A stretch of DNA of 64,000 nucleotides from JBNGOQ01 sp050589645 (GCF_050589645.1 NZ_JBNGOQ010000001.1:1178001-1242000), one strand, 5' to 3'; counted from the stretch's first letter, positions 42,401-50,363 are shown. The notes: generated by a model from the sequence alone, not told the origin. Translations and numbers: made by a program.

Positions 42401-44353
42401 GGCCGGGATGTTGGTGATGTTTGCCCAATCAGGAGCGATGTCTGCATTGTTCACGGCGAACTCGGTTCCGGTAAGAGTGAGTCCGGTTCCTGCGGTATAG
42501 GTAGTATCGTTGTCCCCATCCGCAAGTCCAGCAGGTACATTGGTCAGGTCGTTGAAGTCCCCGCTAAAGTCATCGGTACTGTCCGTGTCCAAATTGGCAG
42601 GCACATTAGTAAGGTCGTTAAAGTCCCCGCTAAAATCATCGGTACTGTCGATATCCAGATTGGCAGGAACGTTGGTGAGGTCGTTGAAATCCCCGCTAAA
42701 GTCGTCCGTACTGTCGGTATCCAGGTTGGTGGGCACGTTGGTGAGGTCGTTGAAGTCCCCGCTAAAATCGTCCGTACTGTCGGTGTCCAAATTGACGGGC
42801 ACGTTGGTGAGGTCGTTGAAGTCCCCGCTAAAATCGTCCGTACTGTCGGTGTCCAGGTTGGCGGGTACATTGGTCAAATCGTTGAAGTCGCCGCTAAAGT
42901 CGTCCGTACTGTCCGTATCCAAGTTGGCAGGTACATTGGTCAGGTCATTGAAATCCCCGCTAAAGTCATCGGTACTGTCCGTGTCCAAATTGGCAGGTAC
43001 ATTGGTCAGGTCGTTGAAGTCACCGCTAAAATCGTCGGTACTGTCCGTATCCAAATTGACGGGCACATCCGTAAGATCGTTGAAGCTACCGCTAAAGTCG
43101 TCGGTGGAGTCGGTATCCAGGTTGGCCGGTACGTTGGTCAGGTCATTGAAATCCCCGCTAAAATCGTCCGTACTGTCGGTGTCCAGGTTGGCGGGTACAT
43201 TGGTCAAATCGTTGAAGTCCCCGCTAAAATCGTCGGTAGAATCGGTATCCAGATTCACTGGCACGTTGGTGAGGTCGTTGAAGTCGCCGCTAAAATCATC
43301 GGTGGAATCTGTATCCAGGTTGGCCGGCACATTGGTAAGGTCGTTGAAGTCGCCGCTAAAATCATCGGTGGAATCTGTATCCAAGTTGGCCGGTACATTG
43401 GTCAGGTCGTTGAAGTCCCCACTGAAATCGTCGGTGCTGTCCGTATCCAGGTTGGCCGGGATGTTGGTGATGTTTGCCCAATCAGGCGCAATGTCCGCAT
43501 TGTTCACGGCGAACTCGGTCCCTATTAGGGTAAGTCCGGTTCCGGCTGTATATGTAGTATCGTTGTCCCCGTCGGCAAGTCCGGCAGGTACATTGGTCAA
43601 ATCATTGAAGTCCCCGCTAAAATCGTCCGTACTGTCGGTGTCCAAGTTGGCGGGCACGTTGGTCAGGTCGTTGAAGTCGCCGCTAAAGTCGTCCGAAACA
43701 TCGGTATCATAGCCATTCAGGTCGATTGTCGTGGCATCGGGATCATTGGTCAAGGAAATGACCCCTGCGTTGAACTGTAAGTCCTGAATTTCATTTTGGT
43801 CGTCCGCATCACCATCGTCTACGTTTATGAGGAGGGAGTTTCCATTGGATATCCCAACATTACCCGGACTTCCGTCCGTATTAAGGGTCTGGTTGTCTGT
43901 ATTGCCAGCAGAAATGGTGGTTTGGGTTCCGGCTTCATTGGTATAGGTGTACGTACCATCCAAATTGTCGGTCAAGGTAGTCAGCGTTTCCGGGGCGCCA
44001 TTAAAAGTAATGCTATTGCCTGCACCGTCGTTTAAGGTAAAGGTACCGTCGCCGTTGTCGGCAAAGGAAAAGCCGCCTGGCCCTGAAGTATTGCATAGGT
44101 TGGTCCACTGGGACCCATTGTAGTAGTGTACGCATTGCGTGTCCGTATTGTATACCAGGGCACCCTGGAGCGGAGCCATGGTCAGCATCTGTACGTTGGT
44201 GAGTCGGGTGAGTACCAAGGCCTTGTTGGTACTTTCCAGTTCAATGATGGAGGCCGCATCAATACTGTTGGGATTGTTCCCGATCTTAACCTGTGCCGTG
44301 GCAAAGTTTAGGCCTGTAAAAAACAGCAACCATAGTAATTTTTTAGCATTCAT
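39401..44353 (-). CDS. Giant fibre-like secreted protein with ~49 Asp-rich 22-residue repeats
   Basis: Protein of 1650 residues. Signal peptide (about 1-20, NFATA-QV); an N-terminal domain IGNNPNSIDAASIIELEST...VYNTDTQCVHYYNG-QW-NLC shared with the 45.9-kb protein; then from about residue 216 to 1423 a run of about 49 units of consensus DTDSTDDFSGDFNDLTNVPANL (my count by eye), interrupted three times by a 43-residue TYTAGTGLTL..DWANITNIPANL module. The 'FNDLTNVPA' and 'DWANITNIPA' phrases are like those in phage tail-fibre and adhesin shafts. The C-terminal ~200 residues form a beta jelly-roll-like domain (YDIRANLSLQG, LQLNANDVITIVTF), perhaps C1q-like. No T9SS CTD is visible. Repeats contain no Lys, Arg or Cys. 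Confidence 0.85.
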   Translation of the reverse strand: MNAKKLLWLLFFTGLNFATAQVKIGNNPNSIDAASIIELESTNKALVLTRLTNVQMLTMAPLQGALVYNTDTQCVHYYNGSQWTNLCNTSGPGGFSFADNGDGTFTLNDGAGNSITFNGAPETLTTLTDNLDGTYTYTNEAGTQTTISAGNTDNQTLNTDGSPGNVGISNGNSLLINVDDGDADDQNEIQDLQFNAGVISLTNDPDATTIDLNGYDTDVSDDFSGDFNDLTNVPANLDTDSTDDFSGDFNDLTNVPAGLADGDNDTTYTAGTGLTLIGTEFAVNNADIAPDWANITNIPANLDTDSTDDFSGDFNDLTNVPANLDTDSTDDFSGDFNDLTNVPANLDTDSTDDFSGDFNDLTNVPVNLDTDSTDDFSGDFNDLTNVPANLDTDSTDDFSGDFNDLTNVPANLDTDSTDDFSGSFNDLTDVPVNLDTDSTDDFSGDFNDLTNVPANLDTDSTDDFSGDFNDLTNVPANLDTDSTDDFSGDFNDLTNVPANLDTDSTDDFSGDFNDLTNVPVNLDTDSTDDFSGDFNDLTNVPTNLDTDSTDDFSGDFNDLTNVPANLDIDSTDDFSGDFNDLTNVPANLDTDSTDDFSGDFNDLTNVPAGLADGDNDTTYTAGTGLTLTGTEFAVNNADIAPDWANITNIPANLDTDSTDDFSGSFNDLTDVPANLDTDSTDDFSGDFNDLTNVPVNLDTDSTDDFSGDFNDLINVPAGLADGDDDTTYTAGTGLTLTGTEFAVNNADIAPDWANITNIPANLDTDSTDDFSGSFNDLTDVPANLDTDSTDDFSGDFNDLTNVPANLDTDSTDDFSGSFNDLTDVPVNLDTDSTDDFSGDFNDLTNVPANLDTDSTDDFSGSFNDLTDVPANLDTDSTDDFSGDFNDLTNVPANLDTDSTDDFSGSFNDLTDVPVNLDTDSTDDFSGDFNDLTNVPANLDTDSTDDFSGDFNDLTNVPANLDTDSTDDFSGDFNDLTNVPANLDTDSTDDFSGSFNDLTDVPANLDTDSTDDFSGSFNDLTNVPANLDTDSTDDFSGDFNDLTNVPANLDTDSTDDFSGDFNDLTNVPANLDTDSTDDFSGDFNDLTNVPANLDTDSTDDFSGSFNDLTDVPANLDTDSTDDFSGSFNDLTDVPVNLDTDSTDDFSGDFNDLTNVPANLDTDSTDDFSGDFNDLTNVPANLDTDSTDDFSGDFNDLTNVPANLDTDSTDDFSGSFNDLTDVPVNLDTDSTDDFSGDFNDLTNVPANLDTDSTDDFSGDFNDLTNVPANLDTDSTDDFSGDFNDLTNVPANLDTDSTDDFSGSFNDLTDVPADLDTDSTDDFSGSFNDLTDVPVNLDTDSTDDFSGDFNDLTNVPANLDTDSTDDFSGDFNDLTNVPANLDTDSTDDFSGDFNDLTNVPANLDTDSTDDFSGSFNDLTDVPADLDTSTSNEIQTLSKSGTTISLSNGGGSVDETVTSLSQNTTTGQLTYTNENAASQTANVVSTDTNNSISVGSDGGAYLKINFGGRWTNTDTSTDLNINNTVAPIFGTQDYVDDGTNLYEVIGNTLVVKEAGRYDIRANLSLQGVSVGGNTDQRTNVNSRIAVNGTVIGANAASAYIRFANGHTQSSLHLNEILQLNANDVITIVTFREANSAAVNFSGSGESSIMINKLR
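40082..40414. repeat. Perfect 333-bp tandem duplication, copy A
   Basis: Identical base for base, as far as I can read, to 40412-40744 (330-bp offset, five 66-bp units; the copies share 3 bp). Other units in the array differ at many synonymous sites, so this is a recent event. Confidence 0.95.
40086..43708 (-). repeat. 66-bp tandem repeat array inside the giant fibre gene
   Basis: About 49 units of 66 bp encode the 22-residue repeat; three longer spacer modules fall near 42.1, 42.4 and 43.5 kb. Variation is mostly synonymous; the coded differences are a few recurring ones (D/S at position 11, N/D at 17, A/V at 20), which mark unit types. Confidence 0.95.
40412..40744. repeat. Perfect 333-bp tandem duplication, copy B
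   Basis: Second copy of 40082-40414. The match breaks at both ends within a codon or two (A vs G after position 40744). Confidence 0.95.
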
Positions 44354-44735
44354 GTCCTTATAGATTTGAGGGTAAGGCGTAATCGGGAATAAAAATAGAC
44401 CATACTTGGGGCGGTTTGATCAAATTGTTGTGTAACGCTGTTGGACTGTTGTGAAATTAAACCTTCACCAAGGAAATCCTATTAATAGTACCATTTAACG
44501 ACTTTTGGGTTAGCAATTCTTTTAGGGCAAACTACTGAAATAACGTGCCGATTAACAATCTTTGTTGTGAATTTGTAGGAAAAGTATGTAAAAAGATAAA
44601 ATAACAACTTCTCCACTAAGATACCTACGGACTTTTGGGGTCAAAAAGATGATTTCATCGGTGTTTTTAGACACTTCATCCGGTTTTTGCGATGAAGTAC
44701 GCTAGCCTGTACCCACAAAGAATGTTGAGTTGTGT
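44354..44735. other. Intergenic region between the two fibre cassettes
   Basis: 382 bp with no credible gene. It holds a palindrome TTTGATCAAA at 44415-44424, a -7-like TATTTTTA box on the minus strand at 44390-44397 (one mismatch to TAnnTTTG, 37 bp before the 1650-residue fibre start), and the element GCCTGTACCCACAA at 44705-44718, which recurs upstream of the other fibre gene. Confidence 0.5.
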
Positions 44736-45887
44736 TTAGCGATCTAGATACAGGAAGCCCTGAAATTCAAGATCCAGGTCGTCCATAAAGATCAAGTAGA
44801 AATATACGCCTTCTGGCAGGCCGGCATCCCGATTGATAACCAGGTTGTCCATATTGGAGGTGCCATCAAATTCGTTGGAATAATTGATCATGTCAAAGAC
44901 CTGCAGGCCGTTTCGGTCAAAGATTTTTAAACTGTTGTTGGGCGAAAGGTCAATGAGTTCCTGGATGACCAACACATCGTTTACCCCGTCTCCGTTTGGG
45001 GTAAGCAGGTAATTGTCTAGGGTGAGGATCTCGGTGGGTACGGCCACGGTGCCAAAGGTGATGATGTCGTACTCCTCCGGGGTAAAGGGTTCCGAGGTCA
45101 CAAAACCCAGGTCGAGGTCGCCCCCAATAGCGATGTTGCCCAGTTCTAACCATCTGCGGGCCGATTTGTTCCAACCCACAATAATGACATTGAGCACATC
45201 ATCGGCTACGGCAGGCAGGTTACTACGGGTATTCCAACTCAGGGTAACTGTGGAAGGCACGCTGCCCTCCAGGCGCCAAAACTCGAACGTACTAATGTTC
45301 CCAATGTCCCGTATCTTTCTGGTGGTATCAAAAATTTCTGGGAAGGCCGAGGGGTTGTTGGGATCTTCAAAGAAATAGGCACATTTGGCAAAGGCGTTCA
45401 CGCTTTCCGAATTTAAGATCAAGGGGCGCAATTGTTGCGCATCGCCTACCGGAAAGGAAAAGGTTTGTTTGTTCGTAAGGGCGGCAAAACCGTCCACTTT
45501 GGTATTATCGGCCGCTCCCGTGGCAAAGGCATCCTGGAAAAAATTGAAATAGACATCCATTTGATCCTTGGGGGAGATAAAATCGCCCACCACAAAATTG
45601 GCGTTGTTGGTAACGCTAAGGCCGGTGCTGAGCAAGACCCCGTTGGGGTTAACGATCTCGGTATCAAAAAAGACAGGCATAAAGGCCCCGGAAACATTTA
45701 GGGTAGTGCTGCCATAAAAGCCGGCCAGACCTGCATTTTGATCAAAAGAGGCATTGTTGATCAGGTCGGTGTGAAAACCGAGCTGCCCGTTGGGATGGAT
45801 CCGGATATTCCCTGCATTGTACAGCGCCGTTTGGGCCTGTAGGGAACCGACCAGAAGGAAGAATGTTATGTAGAGTTGTTTTTTCAT
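44736..45887 (-). CDS. T9SS-sorted surface protein with CHU_C domain (partner of the 867-residue fibre)
   Basis: Protein of 383 residues, paralogue of the 38.2-kb protein. Signal peptide (about 1-18, VGSLQA-QT), N-terminal beta-rich part with GFHTDLINNASFDQNAGLAG, PVFFDTEI and AKCAYFFEDPN, and the C-terminal gliding-motility domain: YLLTPNGDGVNDVLVIQE, SLKIFDRNGLQVFDMINY, LPEGVYFYLIF. The two paralogues look roughly half identical by eye. Starts exactly 3 bp after the fibre stop, repeating the arrangement of the other cassette. It is presumably exported by T9SS and attached to the cell surface; the PorT and plug-like proteins of that system are encoded in this window. Confidence 0.88.
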   Translation of the reverse strand: MKKQLYITFFLLVGSLQAQTALYNAGNIRIHPNGQLGFHTDLINNASFDQNAGLAGFYGSTTLNVSGAFMPVFFDTEIVNPNGVLLSTGLSVTNNANFVVGDFISPKDQMDVYFNFFQDAFATGAADNTKVDGFAALTNKQTFSFPVGDAQQLRPLILNSESVNAFAKCAYFFEDPNNPSAFPEIFDTTRKIRDIGNISTFEFWRLEGSVPSTVTLSWNTRSNLPAVADDVLNVIIVGWNKSARRWLELGNIAIGGDLDLGFVTSEPFTPEEYDIITFGTVAVPTEILTLDNYLLTPNGDGVNDVLVIQELIDLSPNNSLKIFDRNGLQVFDMINYSNEFDGTSNMDNLVINRDAGLPEGVYFYLIFMDDLDLEFQGFLYLDR

Positions 45888-45890
45888 CGA

Positions 45891-48494
45891 TTAAAAATCC
45901 AGTACCGTGTAATGCCAAACTGCAGCTACCAAAGTATCCGTGGCATTATCTCTTATTTCAACTGAAAATGAACCTGCGGCTTGTGTGGTAAGATAAATTC
46001 TATTGTCCCCTTGAACACTTAGTTGTACAATGTAATTGGCATTTGCTCGGGGGGCATCCAAGGTAACGGTATAAACACCAGCAACAGCTCCGGAAACTGT
46101 TCCGCCAGTTTCTCTCAAGGTTGTACTACCATTTGCTTTGCCCATGGCGACAACTTGGTTAGTTACCGACAAATCATAATCGTTACCAGTAGGAGTAAGG
46201 CTAATTGAATTATCTGCCGAAGTAAGTGTTTGTATTTCATTGCTCGCATTGGCATCTGCATCGTTGAGGGAAGGCACATCCACGGTCAGGTTCGGATAGG
46301 TCCCTCCAATAGTGACATTGCCGCTCCCTCCGTCGGCCAAGGACACGATCTGGTCAGGGGCCGCATTGACCACCTCGAAATCCTGGGCCACTTGGTTCAC
46401 GGTTATCCCAGTCCCGGCGGATACAGTCTGGTTTTCGTTCAACGGGTCACTGTCGGCATCGTTGAGGGAAGGCACATCCACGGTCAGGTTCGGATAGGTC
46501 CCTCCAATCGTGACATTACCGCTCCCTCCGTCGGCCAAGGACACGATCTGGTCAGGGGCCGTATTGACCACCTCGAAATCCTGGGCCACTTGGTTCACGG
46601 TTATCCCAGTCCCGGCGGATACGGTCTGGTTTTCGTTCAACGGGTCACTGTCGGCATCGTTGAGGGAAGGCACATCCACGGTCAGGTTCGGATAGGTGCC
46701 CCCTATGGTGACATTGCCGCTCCCCCCATCGGCGAGGGACACGATCTGGTCAGGCGCCGCATTGACCACCTCGAAATCCTGGGCCACTTGGTTCACGGTT
46801 ATCCCAGTCCCGGCGGATACGGTCTGGTTTTCGTTTAAAGGATCATCATCCGGATCATCGTAAAAAGCTCCGCCATCATTTAAACTGGCGATAATAGAGT
46901 TTCCTGCATCTGCGCTTACAATAGATCCTCCCACACCGCTGACGGCATTATCCACATAGATTTTTGTAGCCGCATCCTGATTTAAGGTGGGATTGAGGAG
47001 GTCGTTGATTTGGAAATTACCCATGGAAATATTGGCCGTAGCAGCGCCAAATCCGCTCAAGGGAATATTGGCCTTATCCAGTTTGGCATTGGTCACGTTG
47101 CCATCCAATATTTTTACCGTGGTCACAGCGTCGTTGGCAATGGTAAGCGTAACATCGTTGAAGGTAGCGCCCGTTCCTCCAGTTACCGTAATATCGGTGG
47201 AAGTAATGTCTCCATCACCTGTAATTGTTGTAGGATCAACTTCCAGGGCCCCCGCAGCATTTTGAATAAGCCCAGTGCCGGCAACATCCACATTTATTTT
47301 TGCAGCGGTCACAGCATCATCGGCAATTTTGGGTTCTGTGATTCCATCATCCTTCACCTGAAAGCCGTTGCCGGGATCCAATTCAATGGTCACATCATCC
47401 ACCAAAAGAGCGGGATCTGCCCAGAAGGGGTCGCCGGCAGCATCGGTAATCAAGAGCCTATCGGCATCCGCAGCTCCCGCCGTGCCTATTTTGGCAACTG
47501 TTACCGCATCATCCGCGATATCGGCGGTCTGCACTTGTCCGTCCGTAATATTTTCCGTGTTTATGGCATTGTCCGCTACCTTATCATTGGTAATCCCATC
47601 GGGGGCCACATTGATGTCCACATTGATAAGCGTGGCACCCGCACCGTTAAGCACGTCTATGGAGCCATCACTTCCTGTAAGATCTTGTCCCGTGATACTA
47701 CTGAAATCCAGGGTACCCCATTCCACACCGGTCCCTGCAGCATTGGTTCGCAGTACCTGACTGAAGCCACCGGGGGCCATATCGATCGGTTGTATGCTGG
47801 AGTTGATGATCTCTGGCGAGCCCACTACATTGTCCGCAATTTTTCCGGGACCCACGGCATCGTCCTGCAATTGGGTAGAGGTAATGGAACCGGGCTGTAT
47901 ATCCAAGGTACCATTCACCGTGCCGTTCACGATATTTTCCCCCGTAATCTGACTTACCTCAAAATTGAAATTGTTGCCCGTCTGCTCAATGCTAATCGTC
48001 TCGATCGCGTTGAGCACCGCATTGGTACTAAAAGTCTGCGTATTGATATCGTCCAGGGCCGTGCGCACCGTATTGTTATCGCTATCGGTAAGCACCAGGC
48101 TGTCGTTCACAATGGCCAGGCTTGCGTTGGTGGTATTGATAATGTCCGTGGTGGCACCGTCCGAATCGGTAAAGGTGTAGGTGTTGTCGCCATTATCCAC
48201 CAAACTGATATTGGAAACTGTACAAAGATTCAACCATTGGACGCCGTCATAGAAATGTACGCATTGGGTATCCGTGTTGTAGACCATGGCACCGCGCAAG
48301 GGGGTAATGCCGTTCATTTGTGCATCCGTGACCCGGGTGATAACCAGCACTCGGGAACCGCTTTCCAGTTCCAGTACGGAGGCGGCATCGATATTTTGTG
48401 GATTGTCGCCAATTTTTATTTGACCGTGAAGCGCCGTGCCCACTACAAGGGCCAGGAGTAGGAAGATACGATTGATTCGTTTAGGGAGTCGCAT
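45891..48494 (-). CDS. Fibre-like secreted protein with three 66-residue repeats
   Basis: Protein of 867 residues. Signal peptide about 1-25 (RIFLLLALVVGTALHG-Q), then IGDNPQNIDAASVLELESG...VYNTDTQCVHFYDG-QW-NLC, matching the giant fibre N terminus. The middle has phage-fibre-like phrases (LTGSDGSIDVLNGAG, DDAVTAAKI, GNVTNAKLDK), followed by three near-identical repeats starting DADSDPLNENQTVSAGTGIT. The C terminus (GVYTVTLDAPRANANYIVQLSV, ending AAVWHYTVLDF) resembles fibre-tip domains. No T9SS CTD. The start at 48494 is chosen because a TATTTTTG box at 48525-48532 would place transcription start inside any longer form. Confidence 0.84.
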   Translation of the reverse strand: MRLPKRINRIFLLLALVVGTALHGQIKIGDNPQNIDAASVLELESGSRVLVITRVTDAQMNGITPLRGAMVYNTDTQCVHFYDGVQWLNLCTVSNISLVDNGDNTYTFTDSDGATTDIINTTNASLAIVNDSLVLTDSDNNTVRTALDDINTQTFSTNAVLNAIETISIEQTGNNFNFEVSQITGENIVNGTVNGTLDIQPGSITSTQLQDDAVGPGKIADNVVGSPEIINSSIQPIDMAPGGFSQVLRTNAAGTGVEWGTLDFSSITGQDLTGSDGSIDVLNGAGATLINVDINVAPDGITNDKVADNAINTENITDGQVQTADIADDAVTVAKIGTAGAADADRLLITDAAGDPFWADPALLVDDVTIELDPGNGFQVKDDGITEPKIADDAVTAAKINVDVAGTGLIQNAAGALEVDPTTITGDGDITSTDITVTGGTGATFNDVTLTIANDAVTTVKILDGNVTNAKLDKANIPLSGFGAATANISMGNFQINDLLNPTLNQDAATKIYVDNAVSGVGGSIVSADAGNSIIASLNDGGAFYDDPDDDPLNENQTVSAGTGITVNQVAQDFEVVNAAPDQIVSLADGGSGNVTIGGTYPNLTVDVPSLNDADSDPLNENQTVSAGTGITVNQVAQDFEVVNTAPDQIVSLADGGSGNVTIGGTYPNLTVDVPSLNDADSDPLNENQTVSAGTGITVNQVAQDFEVVNAAPDQIVSLADGGSGNVTIGGTYPNLTVDVPSLNDADANASNEIQTLTSADNSISLTPTGNDYDLSVTNQVVAMGKANGSTTLRETGGTVSGAVAGVYTVTLDAPRANANYIVQLSVQGDNRIYLTTQAAGSFSVEIRDNATDTLVAAVWHYTVLDF
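46261..46854 (-). repeat. Three tandem 198-bp repeats in the second fibre gene
   Basis: Units 46261-46458, 46459-46656 and 46657-46854 have the same 198-bp period; the first two are nearly identical, the third carries more silent changes and drifts at its far end. Each codes a 66-residue unit. Confidence 0.92.
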
Positions 48495-48847
48495 AGCGGG
48501 AGCATTTAATCTTCTGTTAATATCCAAAAATAAAACTATTGGGACAGAAATCTAACTTTAACCTCCCAAATGCATTTTCTTGCGGTAAAGGGTTCGATTG
48601 ATCGATGAAAAGTGTTAAAGGGAGAGGCGTTTTTGCCCTCCCTCCGTTTTGGCAAGCCTGTACCCGCAATTTGGCCAAATTAACAAAAGTTTAAAGGTCC
48701 CAAATTTTTTTATGACTCCAACTTGGGTTTTCTTTATCCTGGGAATATTCCTAAGAGGGTCGTTCGTTTTGTAGGACGGGCAACGGTAGAGATGCTGAAA
48801 TTTGTTGTAAATTGACTTCCCTTTAGATCGGTTTCAAACTAGCACCA
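48495..48847. other. Divergent intergenic region upstream of the second fibre cassette
   Basis: 353 bp without a credible gene. It contains the fibre promoter box, a GC-rich imperfect hairpin near 48617-48643 (AGGGAGAGGC / GCCCTCCCT with a bulge), and AAGCCTGTACCCGCAA at 48653-48668, which shares its core with 44703-44718. For the plus-strand gene at 48848 only a weak GAAATTTG box (one mismatch) is seen. Confidence 0.45.
48525..48532 (-). promoter_or_regulatory. -7 promoter box for the second fibre cassette
   Basis: TATTTTTG on the minus strand, exact TAnnTTTG, 30 bp before the ATG at 48494. Confidence 0.55.
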
Positions 48848-49594
48848 ATGAAAAATCAACTTCTCCTTCTCCTTTCTTTTTTATGCCTCGGCCTTGTATC
48901 CGGACAGGACGATGGGCGTCAACTCTTACGGGGAAAAGTACTTTACCGCAACAGCAATGTACCCAATGAGAATGTCATCAATACCACTTCGGACAGGGCC
49001 ACCATTACCAACGAGAACGGCCAGTTTGCCATTCGCGTCAAAGAAGGCGATGAGCTTGCATTTATGGCGATCAATTACCAATTGCAGATTGTTAAGATTA
49101 CCCCTGAAATATTGAAAAACAACAGATTGGTGGTAGAGGTAAATGAAAAGGTGACCGAGCTGGACGAGGTCGTGGTGAGTCCGGAAAACCAGAAGAAATT
49201 TCTGGAAGTGCAGAATGAGGACTTCAAACAATACGAATACGAAACGGATCGCTCCACAGAAGTAATCAATGTAGCCGAATCACAGACCACTAGGGGTATG
49301 CGGGACGGCATCAATTTTGTGAATATCTTTAGGGCCCTGGTGCGCTCCAACAAGGACAAGACCCAAGCACGGGCACCCCTTAAGGTAAGCGAGGTGTTAC
49401 GGCAGGTATACGACGATGAGTTTTTTGTGGTCGATCTTAGGATCCCACAGGACAAAATAGATAACTTTCTATATTATTGCGATGCCCAGATGCCCGCACA
49501 GTCCCTCTTAAAAAGGGATAATGAATTTCAATTGATTGATTTTCTGGTTTCACATAGCAAAAAGTATTTAAAGGAATTGAATGAAGAAAAGTAG
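48848..49594 (+). CDS. Carboxypeptidase-D-regulatory-like domain protein A
   Basis: Protein of 248 residues with a signal peptide (about 1-19, GLVSG-QD). Residues about 24-110 form a beta-sandwich of the CarboxypepD_reg-like family: LRGKVLYRNSNVPNENVINTT, ATITNENGQFAIRVKEGDEL, and ELDEVVVSPEN, as found at the N terminus of TonB-dependent receptors, but here with a soluble helical C-terminal half (VNIFRALVRSNKD, VVDLRIPQDKIDNFLYYC). Exported. Overlaps the following paralogue by 14 nt, so translation is coupled. Role unknown. Confidence 0.82.
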   Translation: MKNQLLLLLSFLCLGLVSGQDDGRQLLRGKVLYRNSNVPNENVINTTSDRATITNENGQFAIRVKEGDELAFMAINYQLQIVKITPEILKNNRLVVEVNEKVTELDEVVVSPENQKKFLEVQNEDFKQYEYETDRSTEVINVAESQTTRGMRDGINFVNIFRALVRSNKDKTQARAPLKVSEVLRQVYDDEFFVVDLRIPQDKIDNFLYYCDAQMPAQSLLKRDNEFQLIDFLVSHSKKYLKELNEEK

Positions 49595-50363
49595 CCTTCT
49601 AGGGATATACTTTTTTTTAGCCTGTTTTTGTTCACAGGCACAAACACTGTTCAGTACCAACCTACAGGGAAAAGTAGTTAGCGAGACCAAGGATATTGCC
49701 GATGTGCATGTCCTGAACACTACCACTAAAAAGGCGACGATTACCAACGCCTATGGGTATTTTTCCATTCCGGTTCGGTTACATGATACGCTGGTGTTTT
49801 CGGCCGTGCAGTTTAAGCGTAAGGAGATGGTCATAAGCGCGTCCGTGCTGGAGAGCAAGATTGTTTTTGTTACCCTGGAAGAAGGATTGACGGAATTGGA
49901 CGAGGTGGTGGTCATGCCTTATAACCTATCGGGAACCCTGGACCAGGATGTAGAAAATTTGGAAACGGAACCCGTGGTCACCGCATCTACCCTAGGGCTT
50001 CCCAACGCCTATGTAAAACCACCGACAAAGGCGGAACGTGAGTTGTACGAAGCTGTCTCGGGGGCCGGACTAGTTCCCCTAAACCCCATTCTCAATGCCC
50101 TGAGCGGGCGGACGAAAATGTTGAAGAAAAGATTGGCCAGGGACAAAAAGTATGCGCGAACGGGTCGGGTACGTGCCTTTTATGCCGATTCACTCTTTAT
50201 CGGTGAACTGAAAATTCCGGAAGCCAAAATAGACGACTTCATGTATTTTTGCGAAGTGGATACGGAGTTCAGTGCGCTTGTGGATACTCATGACCGACTT
50301 AAAATCTGGAGCTTTTTGCGACAAAAAAGTGTCGCTTACCGAGAAAATAATGGCCTGGAATGA
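49581..50363 (+). CDS. Carboxypeptidase-D-regulatory-like domain protein B
   Basis: Protein of 260 residues, paralogue of the preceding one: signal peptide (about 1-20, CSQA-QT), LQGKVVSETKDIADVHVLNTT, ATITNAYGYFSIPVRLHDTL, ELDEVVVMPYN, and the same C-terminal ending SLFIGELKIPEAKIDDFMYFCE. The pair looks like a tandem duplication. Its ATG lies inside the last codons of gene A (14-nt overlap). A TACTTTTG promoter box lies between it and the next gene, so the operon may end here or have a second promoter. Confidence 0.82.
   Translation: MKKSSLLGIYFFLACFCSQAQTLFSTNLQGKVVSETKDIADVHVLNTTTKKATITNAYGYFSIPVRLHDTLVFSAVQFKRKEMVISASVLESKIVFVTLEEGLTELDEVVVMPYNLSGTLDQDVENLETEPVVTASTLGLPNAYVKPPTKAERELYEAVSGAGLVPLNPILNALSGRTKMLKKRLARDKKYARTGRVRAFYADSLFIGELKIPEAKIDDFMYFCEVDTEFSALVDTHDRLKIWSFLRQKSVAYRENNGLE

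Noticed and set aside
40086..43708. CRISPR array
   Set aside because: Repeats are 66-bp head-to-tail coding units with no spacers, and no cas genes are present.
42510..43712. A 400-codon plus-strand open frame of the same type
   Set aside because: Same mirror of the repeat array.
47010..48461. A 483-codon plus-strand open frame antisense to the second fibre
   Set aside because: Composition is implausible (many isolated Cys, His and Gly), and the minus-strand gene has a promoter, signal peptide and paralogue.
48495..48527. Longer start for the second fibre protein at 48527
   Set aside because: It would be a TTG codon lying inside the TATTTTTG promoter box.
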